Shown here in pieces: positions 46,967 through 56,992 of a DNA stretch of 64,000 nucleotides. Position numbers and translations under genes: made by a program. Every line of letters begins with the position of its first letter. The first letter of the stretch is position 1. The notes below the pieces were generated by a model. That model worked only from the letters and a program-made list of their open reading frames with translations, was not told the origin of the DNA and made no database searches. This stretch comes from Azospirillum sp. 412522. Its GTDB lineage: Bacteria > Pseudomonadota > Alphaproteobacteria > Azospirillales > Azospirillaceae. The stretch spans positions 416,081-480,080 of the forward strand of contig NZ_RWIJ01000001.1 of assembly GCF_019805165.1 (NCBI RefSeq), given 5' to 3'.

Positions 46967-47620
46967 TCAGCCGGAGACGACCGACAGGTTTTCCGGCTCT
47001 TCGCTGCCGAGGTCGAGCAGCGGCAGGAAGCTTGCCGGCTCCTGTGCGCCGGACAGCGCATAGCGCCGGTTGAAGATATAGCAGGGCACCGCCTGCAACC
47101 CCAACTGGCGGGCCAGCGTGTCAGCGGCAAGGACGGAGGCCGATTCGGCCTCGGTGGACAACTGGCGCCGCGTATCGGTGAAATCCATCCCCAGCCCGGC
47201 GGCGACGCTCGCCAGCGCGTCCCGGTCGCCGATATCGACGCCCTCGATGAAATAGGCGGCGAACAGCGCGTCGGCCATGGCGTTGCCCAGCCCCTGGCGG
47301 CCGGCGATGCGGACCAGCCGGTGCGCGTCGAAGCTGTTGGGGGTGCGCTGGATGCGGTCGAGCGCCAGCGGCAGCCCGTCGCGCGCCGCGGTATCCTCCA
47401 CCACCCGATGGATTTGCCGCGCCCGCTCCGTTCCACCGAACTTGGCGGCCAGATAGTCGTCCCGCGACATCCCGCCTTGGGGCATGTCCGGGTTCAACTG
47501 GAACGGCTGCCAGCGGAGTTCAGCGCGCAGGTTCGGCCGCTGCATCAGCGCCCGGTCGAGCCGGCGCTTGCCGATGTAGCACCAGGGGCAGATCAGGTCG
47601 GCGAAGGTTTCGATCAGCAT
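46967..47620 (-). CDS. DsbA-family oxidoreductase (FrnE-like)
   Basis: A 217-residue thioredoxin-fold protein of the FrnE/2-hydroxychromene-2-carboxylate isomerase group. ETFADLICPWCYIGKRRLDRAL carries the CPWC redox motif near residues 11-14. The helical insert is FQLNPDMPQGGMSRDDYLAAKFG, and AVPCYIFNRRYALSGAQ holds the cis-proline region. There is no signal peptide, so it is cytosolic. FrnE-type proteins act in disulfide exchange under oxidative stress. Start 47620 is the first ATG giving the family N-terminus. Confidence 0.9.
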   Translation of the reverse strand: MLIETFADLICPWCYIGKRRLDRALMQRPNLRAELRWQPFQLNPDMPQGGMSRDDYLAAKFGGTERARQIHRVVEDTAARDGLPLALDRIQRTPNSFDAHRLVRIAGRQGLGNAMADALFAAYFIEGVDIGDRDALASVAAGLGMDFTDTRRQLSTEAESASVLAADTLARQLGLQAVPCYIFNRRYALSGAQEPASFLPLLDLGSEEPENLSVVSG

Positions 47621-47803
47621 GCTGCCACTATCGGCGCGTCCCACGAACGGAGCAACCGCTTCTTCCACGCCATTCCACCACTCCCGGAGCGATCCTATCC
47701 GGAGCGGCCCGCAACTGTTTGTTAACCGAGTTGGCCCGACAGTCCGTGGTGGTTCCGCCCGTGTCGATCCGGCCGGCGGACACATCCCGGTGGGCGGTTC
47801 CCG

Positions 47804-48274
47804 ATGAGCAATTCCTACGTCGACGGCAAGGTGCGCGAAGCGATCCTGGCGGCCAAGGGCAGCCGGATGAACGCGCAGAAGATCCTGATGGCCTGGGCCG
47901 TCGAGGATCCCGACCTGCTGCGCGGCATCGCCCAGCCCTTCCTGAAGGCCATCGCCGCCGCCGCCATCGAACGCGCCGGCCGTCCGGCCAGCAGCAGGCC
48001 GGCCGCTCGCCCGGCCGCCGCCAGCGGTGGGGGAGGAGGACGTCCGTCCGCCTCCGGCCTCAGCCGCGACGCGCTCGAAAATCTGCTGAACCAGCTTGGC
48101 CGCGAACCGGACGAGTCCGTTCCGCAGCGCCCTGCGCCTGCCGGCAAGTCCGCCGCTGCCGGTCGAACGGCAGGGAAGGGCGCCACCATCCATGATGCTC
48201 CGGCCGGCGGACCGAATCACGAGAAGGCGATGATGGCGATCGCTAAGGCCTTCGTGGCGAAGAAGGTGCGCTGA
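47804..48274 (+). CDS. conserved hypothetical protein (156 aa)
   Basis: A 156-residue protein with two ordered ends and a low-complexity middle. The N-terminus (YVDGKVREAILAAKGSRMNAQKILMAWAVEDPDLLRGIAQPFLKAIAAAAIERA) is helical, and the C-terminus (DALENLLNQLGREP ... NHEKAMMAIAKAFVAKKVR) is helical. Between them is an Ala/Gly/Ser/Pro/Arg-rich linker (residues 55-85). I do not recognise a named family; helix content suggests a structural or nucleic-acid-associated role, which is inference. It is divergent from the DsbA-like gene. Confidence 0.65.
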   Translation: MSNSYVDGKVREAILAAKGSRMNAQKILMAWAVEDPDLLRGIAQPFLKAIAAAAIERAGRPASSRPAARPAAASGGGGGRPSASGLSRDALENLLNQLGREPDESVPQRPAPAGKSAAAGRTAGKGATIHDAPAGGPNHEKAMMAIAKAFVAKKVR

Positions 48275-48280
48275 CGCGCC

Positions 48281-48718
48281 TTACGACCCGCTGTTGGTAG
48301 AGTAGGGCGTGGCGTCGTCGAACCACCCCCTCTTGCGCGGCAGGATCCGGACATCGGGCGGCGGGCTCGCCAGCGCGGTGTTGCCGTTGCGGTAGGGGTC
48401 GGGGATATGGTGGCATTCGACGTCGGCCAGCGTGCGATAGCAGTAGAGGCGTGAGCGGTCGACCTCCACCTTGTCCGGGCAGTAGTCGCCGTCCTTCTCG
48501 AAACTGAGGATCGAGCAATCGCGCCCGGTGGCCGCCGATACGATATGGTCGCCGATGGTCTTCTTGGTCGCGTTCAGCGTAACGACGTCCGCACCGGCAG
48601 CCGCCAGCCCGAGCGGAGAGGTACAGCCCGCCAGTGTCATGGCCGGAACCGCAAGCGACAGGACGATCCAGCCCCGCGTCGAAAACCTGCGCATCATGCC
48701 CAAGCTCGCGCCCATCAT
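48281..48718 (-). CDS. putative lipoprotein
   Basis: A 145-residue exported lipoprotein. The signal sequence WIVLSLAVPAMTLAGCTSP has a lipobox LAGC, so it is predicted to be acylated at that cysteine. The mature part contains ATKKTIGDHIVSAATGRDCSILSFEKDGDYCPDK and RSRLYCYRTLADVECHHIPDPY, with several cysteines that could pair. Similar small alphaproteobacterial lipoproteins are of unknown function. ATGs at 48718 and 48715 are both possible; a longer ORF start at 48787 lacks support. Confidence 0.75.
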   Translation of the reverse strand: MMGASLGMMRRFSTRGWIVLSLAVPAMTLAGCTSPLGLAAAGADVVTLNATKKTIGDHIVSAATGRDCSILSFEKDGDYCPDKVEVDRSRLYCYRTLADVECHHIPDPYRNGNTALASPPPDVRILPRKRGWFDDATPYSTNSGS

Positions 48719-48814
48719 CCTGAGGTTCCTGCTGCTGTGCACGTGCGACGCCCGGTTCCTTACAATGCACGCGAACGCGGTTAACAAGCGGTGAATTCAC
48801 CGATGGGGCGGACC

Positions 48815-49102
48815 TCAGCGAAGCAGGGTACAGATGCGCGACCGGCATTGCACGACGACGAAGGCGTCCTTGTCCTCGGTGCAGCCGACTTTGAAGGTCG
48901 TCGCTCCTTCCCGTCCCACGGTGTAGCGCAGCACCTCGACCTTCGCCGGCGTGCAGTTGCCCATCGACTTGGCGATCTCCTTCGCCTCGGCCTGGGCGGC
49001 CGAAACGTTGGCGGCTGCCATGGCAGGACCAGCCGCCGCGAGGGTGGCGAGGGCCAACAGAACGGCGGAAGATCGCGGGCGGGGGAAAGTGCGGAACAGC
49101 AT
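48815..49102 (-). CDS. small exported protein (95 aa)
   Basis: A 95-residue protein with a signal peptide (RSSAVLLALATLAAAGPAMAAA). The mature chain (AQAEAKEIAKSMGNCTPAKVEVLRYTVGREGATTFKVGCTEDKDAFVVVQCRSRICTLLR at its core) has four cysteines in paired positions, consistent with two disulfides in the periplasm. I do not recognise the family. It precedes the lipoprotein gene on the same strand by 96 bp. Confidence 0.65.
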   Translation of the reverse strand: MLFRTFPRPRSSAVLLALATLAAAGPAMAAANVSAAQAEAKEIAKSMGNCTPAKVEVLRYTVGREGATTFKVGCTEDKDAFVVVQCRSRICTLLR

Positions 49103-49266
49103 GGCCCGACTATCGCACGGGGTGGCGCGGTCCGGAAGGGGTGCCTCCGAAATGTTCCAGAGATGCGAAACACGCCGCGTCCGGGCAGCGAAACTGCTAT
49201 TCTGCATTGATAACGCGACCGTGGCGGTGTCCTGTCGTCCGTGTCGGAATCAGGGTGGGGAAACGC

Positions 49267-49494
49267 ATGACTTCGAACGACCGGCGGCTCGGCGACCGCA
49301 TTCTCGCCGCGCTGGAACTTGCGCTGGAACAGAAACATCTCGATGTGGCCGAACATCTGGCCCGTGCGCTGGAGGAGACGCTGACCCGCTTCGGCGGACC
49401 CAATGCGGTCGACCACCGCGAACTGTCGGCCGGCATGCTGCAGGCTTTCGACCGGCTGGAAAGTCTTCGCCGCGACGCGCACCGTCTGCCTTGA
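49267..49494 (+). CDS. small conserved helical protein (75 aa)
   Basis: A 75-residue soluble protein, almost all helix (RLGDRILAALELALEQKHLDVAEHLARALEETLTRFGG, then HRELSAGMLQAFDRLESLRRDAHRLP). A purine-rich GTGGGGAAACGC precedes the ATG at 49267; longer in-frame starts lie in the divergent spacer. Short proteins of this look are common in Rhodospirillales genomes, but no function is known to me. Confidence 0.6.
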   Translation: MTSNDRRLGDRILAALELALEQKHLDVAEHLARALEETLTRFGGPNAVDHRELSAGMLQAFDRLESLRRDAHRLP

Positions 49495-49558
49495 ACGGGG
49501 TGGCTGACCGGGTCGGACCGGCAGCTTCGCTTCAGGTGATTTTTTTGCAATTTGGTGA

Positions 49559-49588
49559 TTGACAGGCGCCGGCCCGGGCGACTACAAA
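49559..49588 (+). promoter_or_regulatory. promoter of tRNA-Asp
   Basis: TTGACA (perfect) and TACAAA lie 18 bp apart in an otherwise T-rich stretch. Transcription would start near 49595, giving a leader of roughly 100 nt before the tRNA. Confidence 0.65.
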
Positions 49589-49693
49589 CCGCCCACCGAA
49601 CGACGGGGGCCTTCAACGGTTCCGGTGAAAAACGGCAGACGCTTCAAGCCTTTGGCTCGATAAGGTTCTGACGTTTCGAACAAGTCGCTCTGC

Positions 49694-49770
<77 letters not shown>

Positions 49771-50085
49771 CTTTCTTTTACAAATTCGGCGTCAATCGCC
49801 AGTATGTCCGAAGGACTCGCAAATTGCGGGTCCTTTTTCGCATGCGTATTGTCTTTTCTTTTCCCAATTTTAAAAACGTGGTATTACCAAGCTCTCCCGC
49901 GAGGAACCAGCTTGTCCTTCCGCGTGGTGAAAAGCGATTCAAAGCGCTTTCCTTGCCCACGGTCTCGGCATATATTCCGGCCCGTCTGATGGGCTAATCC
50001 AAGGCATGGCTGCCACGGCTTTGCGCTTCCGCCGATTTCCCGGCTGGAACGGCGCCCGTGGTCGTGGGCTTATGGGAGGAACGCG
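49771..50085 (+). promoter_or_regulatory. 315-bp region: tRNA-Asp terminator and nuo promoter region
   Basis: After tRNA-Asp comes an intrinsic terminator, then an AT-rich stretch without a convincing gene, then the nuo leader. A TATATT hexamer at 49971-49976 is a possible -10 for the nuo operon, but its -35 (TTTCCT) is poor. The region ends in TGGGAGGAACGCG, the ribosome-binding site of nuoA. Confidence 0.45.
49811..49838 (+). terminator. intrinsic terminator of tRNA-Asp
   Basis: AAGGACTCGC, loop AAATT, GCGGGTCCTT followed by TTT: a 10-bp stem with one T-G pair and a T5 tract, 41 bp after the tRNA. Confidence 0.85.
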
Positions 50086-50454
50086 GTGTCGACTCCGCTG
50101 ATCATTGAGTATCTTCCGATCCTGGTGTTTCTGCTGATCGGCATCGCGCTGGCCGCGGTGATGGTGGGGGCATCCTACGTCATCAGCCCGAAGAACCCGG
50201 ACGCCGAGAAGGTCTCCCCCTACGAATGCGGCTTCGAGCCGTTCGAGGATGCGCGCACCAAGTTCGACGTGCGGTTCTACCTGGTCTCGATCCTGTTCAT
50301 CATCTTCGACCTTGAAGTCGCCTTCCTGTTCCCGTGGGCGGTCGCCCTCGGCGACATCGGGCTGTTCGGCTTCTGGTCGATGATGCTGTTCCTGGGCATC
50401 CTGACCATCGGCTTCATTTACGAGTGGAAGAAAGGAGCTCTGGAATGGGAGTAG
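50086..50454 (+). CDS. nuoA: NADH-quinone oxidoreductase subunit A
   Basis: A 122-residue membrane subunit with three helices. [42 protein letters not shown] is the conserved loop, with the acidic residues and Cys of the quinone-site loop. The start is GTG at 50086 after GGAGG. It opens the 14-gene operon for complex I. It overlaps nuoB by 10 bp. Confidence 0.97.
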   Translation: MSTPLIIEYLPILVFLLIGIALAAVMVGASYVISPKNPDAEKVSPYECGFEPFEDARTKFDVRFYLVSILFIIFDLEVAFLFPWAVALGDIGLFGFWSMMLFLGILTIGFIYEWKKGALEWE

Positions 50455-50990
50455 AGGTCGCCAAGCCGCTGGCGCCGATTCCGCCCGGACCGGAACAGGA
50501 CGCCTACATCCGCGCGGTCTCCGACGAGATCCAGGACAAGGGCTTCGTGCTGGCGAAGTACGAGGATCTGCTGGCCTGGGCCCGGACCGGCTCGTTGTGG
50601 CCGATGACCTTCGGCCTGGCCTGCTGCGCGGTGGAGATGATCCACGCCTACATGAGCCGGTATGACCTGGACCGTTTCGGCGTGATCCCGCGTCCCAGCC
50701 CGCGCCAGTCCGACTGCATGATCGTCGCCGGCACCCTGACCAACAAGATGGCCCCGGCGCTCCGCAAGGTCTACGACCAGATGCCGGAGCCGCGCTGGGT
50801 CATCTCGATGGGGTCCTGCGCCAACGGCGGCGGCTACTACCACTATTCCTACGCGGTGGTGCGTGGCTGCGACCGGATCGTGCCGGTGGACATCTATGTG
50901 CCCGGCTGCCCGCCGACGGCGGAGGCGCTGATCTACGGCATCCTCCAGCTCCAGAAGAAGATCAAGCGCGGCAATCGCATCGCCCGCTGA
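50445..50990 (+). CDS. nuoB: NADH-quinone oxidoreductase subunit B
   Basis: A 181-residue peripheral-arm subunit that carries iron-sulfur cluster N2, the last cluster before quinone. Ligands are Cys60 and Cys61 (GLACCAVE), Cys125 (SMGSCANGG) and Cys155 (VPGCPPT). The ATG at 50445 lies inside the end of nuoA after AAAGGAG. An 87-bp spacer with a strong hairpin separates it from nuoC. Confidence 0.98.
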   Translation: MGVEVAKPLAPIPPGPEQDAYIRAVSDEIQDKGFVLAKYEDLLAWARTGSLWPMTFGLACCAVEMIHAYMSRYDLDRFGVIPRPSPRQSDCMIVAGTLTNKMAPALRKVYDQMPEPRWVISMGSCANGGGYYHYSYAVVRGCDRIVPVDIYVPGCPPTAEALIYGILQLQKKIKRGNRIAR

Positions 50991-51001
50991 CCACGGCGTA
51001 C

Positions 51002-51032
51002 CGTCCCGCTTCCGGACCCCGGAGGCGGGACG
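51002..51032 (+). other. 14-bp-stem hairpin between nuoB and nuoC
   Basis: CGTCCCGCTTCCGG, loop ACC, CCGGAGGCGGGACG: a stem with one T-G pair and no T-tract, in the only sizeable gap in the first half of the operon. It may act as an mRNA-processing or stabilising element or a weak attenuator. The role is inferred from position. Confidence 0.6.
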
Positions 51033-51077
51033 AACGACAAGCGCGCTGAAGACAAGTAGGAAGGCAGGGTCCCACCC

Positions 51078-51707
51078 ATGTCCGAACAGGCGTTGAAGGA
51101 ACTCGGGGACGTCATCGCCGCCAAGATCGGCGGCGACGTCCTCAAGGTCGAGGTGAAGCTCGGCGAACTGATGGTGACGGTCAAACGGCCGGCCATCCTG
51201 GCGGTGCTGACCGCGCTGCGCGACGATCCGGCCACCCGGTTCGAGCAGCTGACCGACATCACCGCGGTCGACTACCCGGACCGCGCGGAGCGGTTCGAAG
51301 TCGTCTACCAGCTGCTCAGCTACACCCACAACCGGCGCATGCGCGTGAAGCTGGCTACCGACGAGGACACGCCCGTCCCGTCGGCCGTCGCCGTCTTCAG
51401 TGCCGCGAACTGGTTCGAGCGCGAGGCGTGGGACCTGTTCGGCGTCTTCTTCGAGAACCATCCGGACCTGCGCCGCATCCTCACCGACTACGGGTTCGAG
51501 GGGCATCCCTTCCGCAAGGACTTCCCGCTGACCGGCTACGTCGAAGCCCGCTATGACGAGGACCAGAAGCGCGTGATCTACGAGCCGGTCCGTCTGACCC
51601 AGGATTTCCGCGCCTTCGATTTCCTCAGCCCATGGGAAGGCATGACCAACGTCATGCTGCCCGGCGACGAGAAGGCGGCCCTCCAGGACGGGAGCAAGAA
51701 GCCGTGA
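51078..51707 (+). CDS. nuoC: NADH-quinone oxidoreductase subunit C
   Basis: A 209-residue 30-kDa-type subunit of the peripheral arm. [35 protein letters not shown] and [48 protein letters not shown] identify the family. It is not fused to nuoD, unlike in Enterobacteria. Its TGA overlaps the GTG start of nuoD. Confidence 0.97.
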   Translation: MSEQALKELGDVIAAKIGGDVLKVEVKLGELMVTVKRPAILAVLTALRDDPATRFEQLTDITAVDYPDRAERFEVVYQLLSYTHNRRMRVKLATDEDTPVPSAVAVFSAANWFEREAWDLFGVFFENHPDLRRILTDYGFEGHPFRKDFPLTGYVEARYDEDQKRVIYEPVRLTQDFRAFDFLSPWEGMTNVMLPGDEKAALQDGSKKP

Positions 51708-52963
51708 GCATGACCGTTTCGACCGAATCGGCGACCGGCGTCGTGGCAACCGGCCCGGGTGGGGCGATCAGCGCCTCCGGGCCTGAGACCAAGACGCAAA
51801 TCAAGCCCTACACGATGAATTTCGGGCCGCAGCATCCGGCCGCCCACGGCGTGCTCCGTCTGGTGATGGAGCTGAACGGCGAGGTGGTGGAGCGTTGCGA
51901 TCCGCACATCGGCCTGCTGCACCGCGGCACCGAGAAGCTGATCGAGTACAAGACCTACATCCAGGCCGTGCCGTATTTCGACCGCCTGGACTATGTCAGC
52001 CCGATGTGCATGGAGCACGCCTATGTGCTCGGCATCGAGAACCTGCTGCAGATCAAGGCGCCGCTGCGCGCCCAGTACATCCGCGTGCTGTTCTCCGAGA
52101 TCACGCGCATCCTGAACCACATCCTGTCGATCACGACGGGCGCGCTCGACGTCGGCGCGATCACGCCGGCGCTGTGGGGCTTCGAGGAACGCGAAATCCT
52201 CATGGAGTTCTACGAGCGCGTGTCGGGTGCCCGCCTGCACGCCAACTATTTCCGGCCGGGCGGCGTCGCCTGGGACATCCCGGACGGCCTGCTCGACGAC
52301 ATCTGGGCCTTCACCGAGCGTTTTCCGAAGTTCATGGACGACCTCGAGAGCCTGCTGACCGAGAACCGCATCTTCAAGCAGCGCACGGTCGACATCGGCA
52401 TCGTCACCAAGGAGCAGGCGCTCGACTGGGCCTTCACCGGCCCGATGCTGCGCGGCTCCGGCGTCGCCTGGGACCTGCGCAAGTCGCAGCCCTACGAGGT
52501 CTATGACCGCATGGAGTTCGACGTCCCGGTCGGCCTGACCGGCGACTGCTGGGCGCGCTATCTGGTCCGCATGGAGGAGATGAAGCAGTCGCTGCGCATC
52601 ATCCGCCAGTGCTGCAAGGAGATGCCGGCCGGTCCCTATAAGATCGAGGACCGCAAGGTGTCCCCACCGCCGCGCGGCGAGATGAAGCGCTCGATGGAAG
52701 CGCTGATCCACCATTTCAAGCTCTTCACCGAGGGCTTCCACGTTCCCGCCGGCGAGACCTACACCGCCATCGAGGCGCCCAAGGGCGAGTTCGGTGTGTA
52801 TCTGGTGTCCGACGGCACCAACAAGCCCTACCGCTGCAAGATCCGCGCGCCGGGCTTCGCCCACCTTCAGGGCCTGGACTTCATGTCGAAGGGTCACATG
52901 CTGGCCGACGCCGTCGCCAACATCGCCTCGATGGACATCGTTTTCGGAGAAATCGATCGATGA
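51704..52963 (+). CDS. nuoD: NADH-quinone oxidoreductase subunit D
   Basis: A 419-residue 49-kDa-type subunit that forms the quinone site with Nuo[57 protein letters not shown] and the C-terminal [37 protein letters not shown] are the landmarks. I used the GTG at 51704, overlapping nuoC by 4 bp and with GGAG nine bases upstream; an ATG at 51710 is the alternative. It shares ATGA with nuoE. Confidence 0.96.
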   Translation: MSMTVSTESATGVVATGPGGAISASGPETKTQIKPYTMNFGPQHPAAHGVLRLVMELNGEVVERCDPHIGLLHRGTEKLIEYKTYIQAVPYFDRLDYVSPMCMEHAYVLGIENLLQIKAPLRAQYIRVLFSEITRILNHILSITTGALDVGAITPALWGFEEREILMEFYERVSGARLHANYFRPGGVAWDIPDGLLDDIWAFTERFPKFMDDLESLLTENRIFKQRTVDIGIVTKEQALDWAFTGPMLRGSGVAWDLRKSQPYEVYDRMEFDVPVGLTGDCWARYLVRMEEMKQSLRIIRQCCKEMPAGPYKIEDRKVSPPPRGEMKRSMEALIHHFKLFTEGFHVPAGETYTAIEAPKGEFGVYLVSDGTNKPYRCKIRAPGFAHLQGLDFMSKGHMLADAVANIASMDIVFGEIDR

Positions 52964-53607
52964 GCGCGCCCGCTTCCGATCACGGCCACGCCGAGCCGAC
53001 CAGCTTCACCTTCAGCCAGGAAAACCTGGAACTGGCGAAGCGCATCATCGCCAAGTACCCGGCCGGCAAGCAGGCCAGCGCCTGCATGCCGCTGCTGGAC
53101 GTCGCCCAGCGCCAGAACGGCGGCTGGCTGCCGCGCGTCGCCATGGACGCCGTGGCCGACCTGCTGGGGATGCCGCGCATCCGCGTGTACGAGGTCGCGA
53201 CCTTCTACACGATGTACAACAAGAACAAGGTCGGCCGGCACCACATCCAGGTCTGCACCACCACCCCCTGCTGGCTGCGCGGGTCGGACGACATCGTCCA
53301 CACCTGCAAGAAGAAGCTCGGCATCGAGGTGGGCGAGACCACGGCCGACGGCCAGTTCACGCTGGGCGAGGTCGAGTGCTCGGGCGCCTGCGTCAACGCG
53401 CCGGTTGTGCAGATCGGTGATGATTACTACGAAGACGTGGCCCCGGAGCATATGGAGCGCATTCTCGACGCGCTGGCGCGCGGCGAGACGCCGAAGCCCG
53501 GCTCGCAGACCGGCCGTCAGTCCTCGGAGCCGGTCGGCGGCCCGACGACGCTGAAGGCCTTTACCACCGCGCAAGCGGACGCCACCACCGCGCAAGCGGA
53601 CGATTGA
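52960..53607 (+). CDS. nuoE: NADH-quinone oxidoreductase subunit E
   Basis: A 215-residue subunit with cluster N1a, a [2Fe-2S] cluster in a thioredoxin-like fold. Ligands are in [14 protein letters not shown] and [24 protein letters not shown]. The C-terminal 40 residues, after ILDALARG, form a flexible tail. Its last part is a duplicated 19-bp unit encoding TTAQAD twice, at 53563-53581 and 53584-53602. nuoF begins 16 bp later. Confidence 0.96.
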   Translation: MSAPASDHGHAEPTSFTFSQENLELAKRIIAKYPAGKQASACMPLLDVAQRQNGGWLPRVAMDAVADLLGMPRIRVYEVATFYTMYNKNKVGRHHIQVCTTTPCWLRGSDDIVHTCKKKLGIEVGETTADGQFTLGEVECSGACVNAPVVQIGDDYYEDVAPEHMERILDALARGETPKPGSQTGRQSSEPVGGPTTLKAFTTAQADATTAQADD

Positions 53608-53623
53608 GGGGGAGGGGACAGCG

Positions 53624-54913
53624 ATGCTTCGCGATGAGGACCGCATCTTCACCAACCTCTACGGCTACCAGGACTTCGGTCTTGAAGGAGCCCGCAAGCG
53701 CGGTGACTGGGACAACACGGCGTCCATCCTGGCCAACGGCCGGGAGTGGATCATCGAGCAGGTAAAGGAATCGGGGCTGCGCGGCCGCGGCGGCGCCGGC
53801 TTCTCGACCGGCATGAAGTGGTCCTTCATGCCGAAGAACGTGACCGACAAGCCCGTCTATCTCGTCATCAACGCCGACGAGGGCGAGCCCGGCACCTGCA
53901 AGGACCGCGATATCCTGCGCCACGATCCGCACAAGCTGATCGAAGGCTGCCTGATCGCCGGTTTCGCCATCGGCGCCAGCGCCTGCTACATCTACATCCG
54001 CGGCGAGTTCTACAACGAGGGCTCCAACGTCCAGCGAGCCATCGACGAGGCGTATGCTGCGGGGCTGATCGGCAAGAACGCCTGCGGCACCGGCTACGAT
54101 TACGACGTCTACATCCACCGCGGTGCGGGCGCGTACATCTGTGGCGAGGAAACCGCGCTCATCGAGTCGATCGAGGGCAAGAAGGGACAGCCGCGCAACA
54201 AGCCGCCGTTCCCCGCCCAGGCCGGTCTCTATTCCTGCCCGACGACGGTGAACAACGTCGAATCCATCGCCGTCGTTCCGACCATCCTGCGTCGCGGCGC
54301 CTCCTGGTTCGCCGGCCTCGGCCGTCCGAAGAACTCGGGCACCAAGCTCTTCTGCATCTCCGGGCACGTCAACAAGCCGTGCAACGTGGAAGAGGAGATG
54401 GGCATCCCGCTGAAGGAGCTGATCGAGAAGCATGCCGGCGGCGTGCGCGGCGGCTGGGACAACCTGCTGGGCATCATCCCCGGCGGCTCGTCGGTCCCGG
54501 TCCTGCCGAAGTCGATCTGCGACACCGTCCTGATGGACTTCGACTCCTTGCGCGAAGTGCAGTCGGGCCTCGGCACCGCCGCGGTGATCGTGATGGACAA
54601 GTCCACCGACATCGTGAAGGCCATCGCCCGTCTGTCGTCCTTCTATGCCCATGAGTCCTGCGGCCAATGCACGCCCTGCCGCGAGGGCACCGGCTGGATG
54701 AGCCGCGTCATGCAGCGCATGGTCACCGGCAACGCCCGGATGGAAGAGATCGACATGCTGCTGCAGGTCACCAAGCAGGTCGAAGGCCACACCATCTGCG
54801 CGCTCGGCGACGCTGCCGCCTGGCCGATCCAGGGCCTGTTCCGCCACTTCCGTCCGGAAGTGGAGCGGCGCATCCAGGCCTACCGCAACAGCGCCCCGCT
54901 GGCGGCCGAGTAA
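53624..54913 (+). CDS. nuoF: NADH-quinone oxidoreductase subunit F
   Basis: A 429-residue subunit that binds FMN, NADH and cluster N3. The FMN motif is [19 protein letters not shown], the NADH site is [23 protein letters not shown], and the [4Fe-4S] ligands are in [16 protein letters not shown] plus the later [13 protein letters not shown]ys. It forms the electron input module with NuoE and NuoG. nuoG follows after 15 bp. Confidence 0.98.
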   Translation: MLRDEDRIFTNLYGYQDFGLEGARKRGDWDNTASILANGREWIIEQVKESGLRGRGGAGFSTGMKWSFMPKNVTDKPVYLVINADEGEPGTCKDRDILRHDPHKLIEGCLIAGFAIGASACYIYIRGEFYNEGSNVQRAIDEAYAAGLIGKNACGTGYDYDVYIHRGAGAYICGEETALIESIEGKKGQPRNKPPFPAQAGLYSCPTTVNNVESIAVVPTILRRGASWFAGLGRPKNSGTKLFCISGHVNKPCNVEEEMGIPLKELIEKHAGGVRGGWDNLLGIIPGGSSVPVLPKSICDTVLMDFDSLREVQSGLGTAAVIVMDKSTDIVKAIARLSSFYAHESCGQCTPCREGTGWMSRVMQRMVTGNARMEEIDMLLQVTKQVEGHTICALGDAAAWPIQGLFRHFRPEVERRIQAYRNSAPLAAE

Positions 54914-54928
54914 GGAGTTCCCGTTCCC

Positions 54929-56992
54929 ATGCCGAAACTTACCATCGACGGGATCGAGATCGAGGTCGAGCCGGGCACCTCGATCCTCCAGGCTTGCGAG
55001 CAGCTGGGGATCGAGATTCCGCGCTTCTGCTACCACGAGCGCCTCAGCGTGCCGGCCAACTGCCGCATGTGCCTGGTGGAGATGGAGCGCGCCCCCAAGC
55101 CGGTCGCGTCCTGCGCCATGCCCTGCGGCGACGGAATGGTCGTCCGCACCAACAGCGAGACCGTCCTGAAGGCCCGCAAGGGTGTCATGGAGTTCCTGCT
55201 GATCAACCACCCGCTGGATTGCCCGATCTGCGATCAGGGCGGCGAGTGCGATCTGCAGGACCAGGCCATGGCCTACGGCTTCGACCGCGGCCGCTACGGC
55301 GAGAACAAGCGGGCGGTCGAGGACAAGTATATGGGTCCGGTCATCAAGACCATCATGACCCGTTGCATCCACTGCACCCGCTGCATCCGCTTCATCAACG
55401 AAGTGGCCGGTGTTCCCGATGTCGGCGCCGTCTATCGCGGCGAGCACATGGAGATCACCACCTTCGTCGAGAAGGCGATCGGTTCGGAGCTGTCGGGCAA
55501 CCTCGCCGACGTGTGCCCGGTCGGCGCCCTGACCCACAAGCCCTACGCCTTCACGGCGCGTCCGTGGGAACTGCGCAAGACCGAGACCGTCGACGTCCTC
55601 GACGCCGTCGGCTCGAACATCCGCGTCGACGCCCGCGGGCCCGAGGTGATGCGCGTCCTGCCGCGCGTCAACGACGACATCAACGAGGAGTGGCTGAGCG
55701 ACAAGAGCCGCTACTCCTATGACGGGCTGAAGCGCCAGCGCCTCGACCGCCCCTACATCCGCCAGAACGGCAAGCTGGTCCCGGCCAGCTGGACCGAGGC
55801 CTTCACCGCCATCGCGGCGCGCCTGAAGGGCCTGTCCGGCAACCGCATCGCCGCCATCTCCGGCGATCTGGTCGATGTCGAGGCGCAGTTCGCGTTGAAG
55901 GAACTGCTGTCGCGCCTGGGCTCCACCAGCCTGGACTGCCGCCAGGACGGCGCCCGGTTCGACACCTCGGTGCGGGCCGGCTACCTGTTCAACTCGGGCA
56001 TCGCCGGCATCGAGAAGGCCGACGTCATCCTGCTGGTCGGCACCAACCCGCGCTGGGAAGGCACGCTGGTCAACGCCCGCATCCGCAAGCGCTATCTGGC
56101 CGGCGGCGTCACCATCGCCTCCATCGGCGAACAGCGTGACCTGACCTATCCCTACAGCGTGATCGGCTCGGGTCCGGAGACGCTGCAGCAGCTGGTCGAC
56201 GGCAGCCATGCCTTCTCCGAAACGCTGCGCGCCGCCAAGAACCCGATGGTCATCGTCGGCATGGGCGCCTTCCAGCGTCCCGACGGTCTCGCGGTCCAGG
56301 CCGCCGCCCGTCTGGTCGGCGAAGTCTACGGCATGTTCCGCGACGACTGGAGCGGCTTCAACGTGCTGCACACCGCCGCGGCGCGGGTCGGCGGCATCGA
56401 GGCCGGCTTCGTCCCGGGCGAGGGCGGCCGCGATATCCACGGCATCCTCGACGGTGCGTCGAAAGGCGAGATCGACTTCGTCTACCTGCTGGGTGCCGAC
56501 GAGATCGATACCGCCAAGCTGGGCAACGCCTTCGTCGTCTATCAGGGCCATCACGGCGATGCCGGCGCCCACCGCGCCGACGTCATCCTGCCGGGTGCCG
56601 CCTACACCGAGAAGAACGCGGTCTACGTCAACACCGAGGGCCGTCCGCAGCTCGCGCGCCTCGCGGTGTTCCCGCCGGGCGAGGCGCGCGAGGACTGGAA
56701 GATCGTCCGCGCCCTGTCGGAAGTCCTGGGCACCACGCTGCCCTTCGACACCCACGGCCAGCTGCGCCAGCGGCTGATGGCGGCCAACCCGATCTTCGGC
56801 GCCGTCGGCGAGATGACCCCGGCCAGCTGGGCGCCGTTCGGCGCGCAGGGTCCGATGGACACCGCGCCCTTCGTGACGCCGATCACCAACTTCTACATGA
56901 CCGACCCGATCAGCCGGGCGTCGGTGACGATGGCCAACTGCACGGAAGCGCTGGTGGGCCCTGCTCAGGAGAGGACTGGCACCCATGGCTGA
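54929..56992 (+). CDS. nuoG: NADH-quinone oxidoreductase subunit G
   Basis: A 687-residue subunit carrying clusters N1b, N4 and N5. [18 protein letters not shown] and [11 protein letters not shown] bind [2Fe-2S]. [18 protein letters not shown] and the [10 protein letters not shown] pair bind the [4Fe-4S] clusters. The C-terminal part is a molybdopterin-oxidoreductase-like domain without the cofactor ([15 protein letters not shown] ... [21 protein letters not shown]). The length matches the alphaproteobacterial form. Its end overlaps the nuoH start by 8 bp. Confidence 0.97.
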   Translation: MPKLTIDGIEIEVEPGTSILQACEQLGIEIPRFCYHERLSVPANCRMCLVEMERAPKPVASCAMPCGDGMVVRTNSETVLKARKGVMEFLLINHPLDCPICDQGGECDLQDQAMAYGFDRGRYGENKRAVEDKYMGPVIKTIMTRCIHCTRCIRFINEVAGVPDVGAVYRGEHMEITTFVEKAIGSELSGNLADVCPVGALTHKPYAFTARPWELRKTETVDVLDAVGSNIRVDARGPEVMRVLPRVNDDINEEWLSDKSRYSYDGLKRQRLDRPYIRQNGKLVPASWTEAFTAIAARLKGLSGNRIAAISGDLVDVEAQFALKELLSRLGSTSLDCRQDGARFDTSVRAGYLFNSGIAGIEKADVILLVGTNPRWEGTLVNARIRKRYLAGGVTIASIGEQRDLTYPYSVIGSGPETLQQLVDGSHAFSETLRAAKNPMVIVGMGAFQRPDGLAVQAAARLVGEVYGMFRDDWSGFNVLHTAAARVGGIEAGFVPGEGGRDIHGILDGASKGEIDFVYLLGADEIDTAKLGNAFVVYQGHHGDAGAHRADVILPGAAYTEKNAVYVNTEGRPQLARLAVFPPGEAREDWKIVRALSEVLGTTLPFDTHGQLRQRLMAANPIFGAVGEMTPASWAPFGAQGPMDTAPFVTPITNFYMTDPISRASVTMANCTEALVGPAQERTGTHG

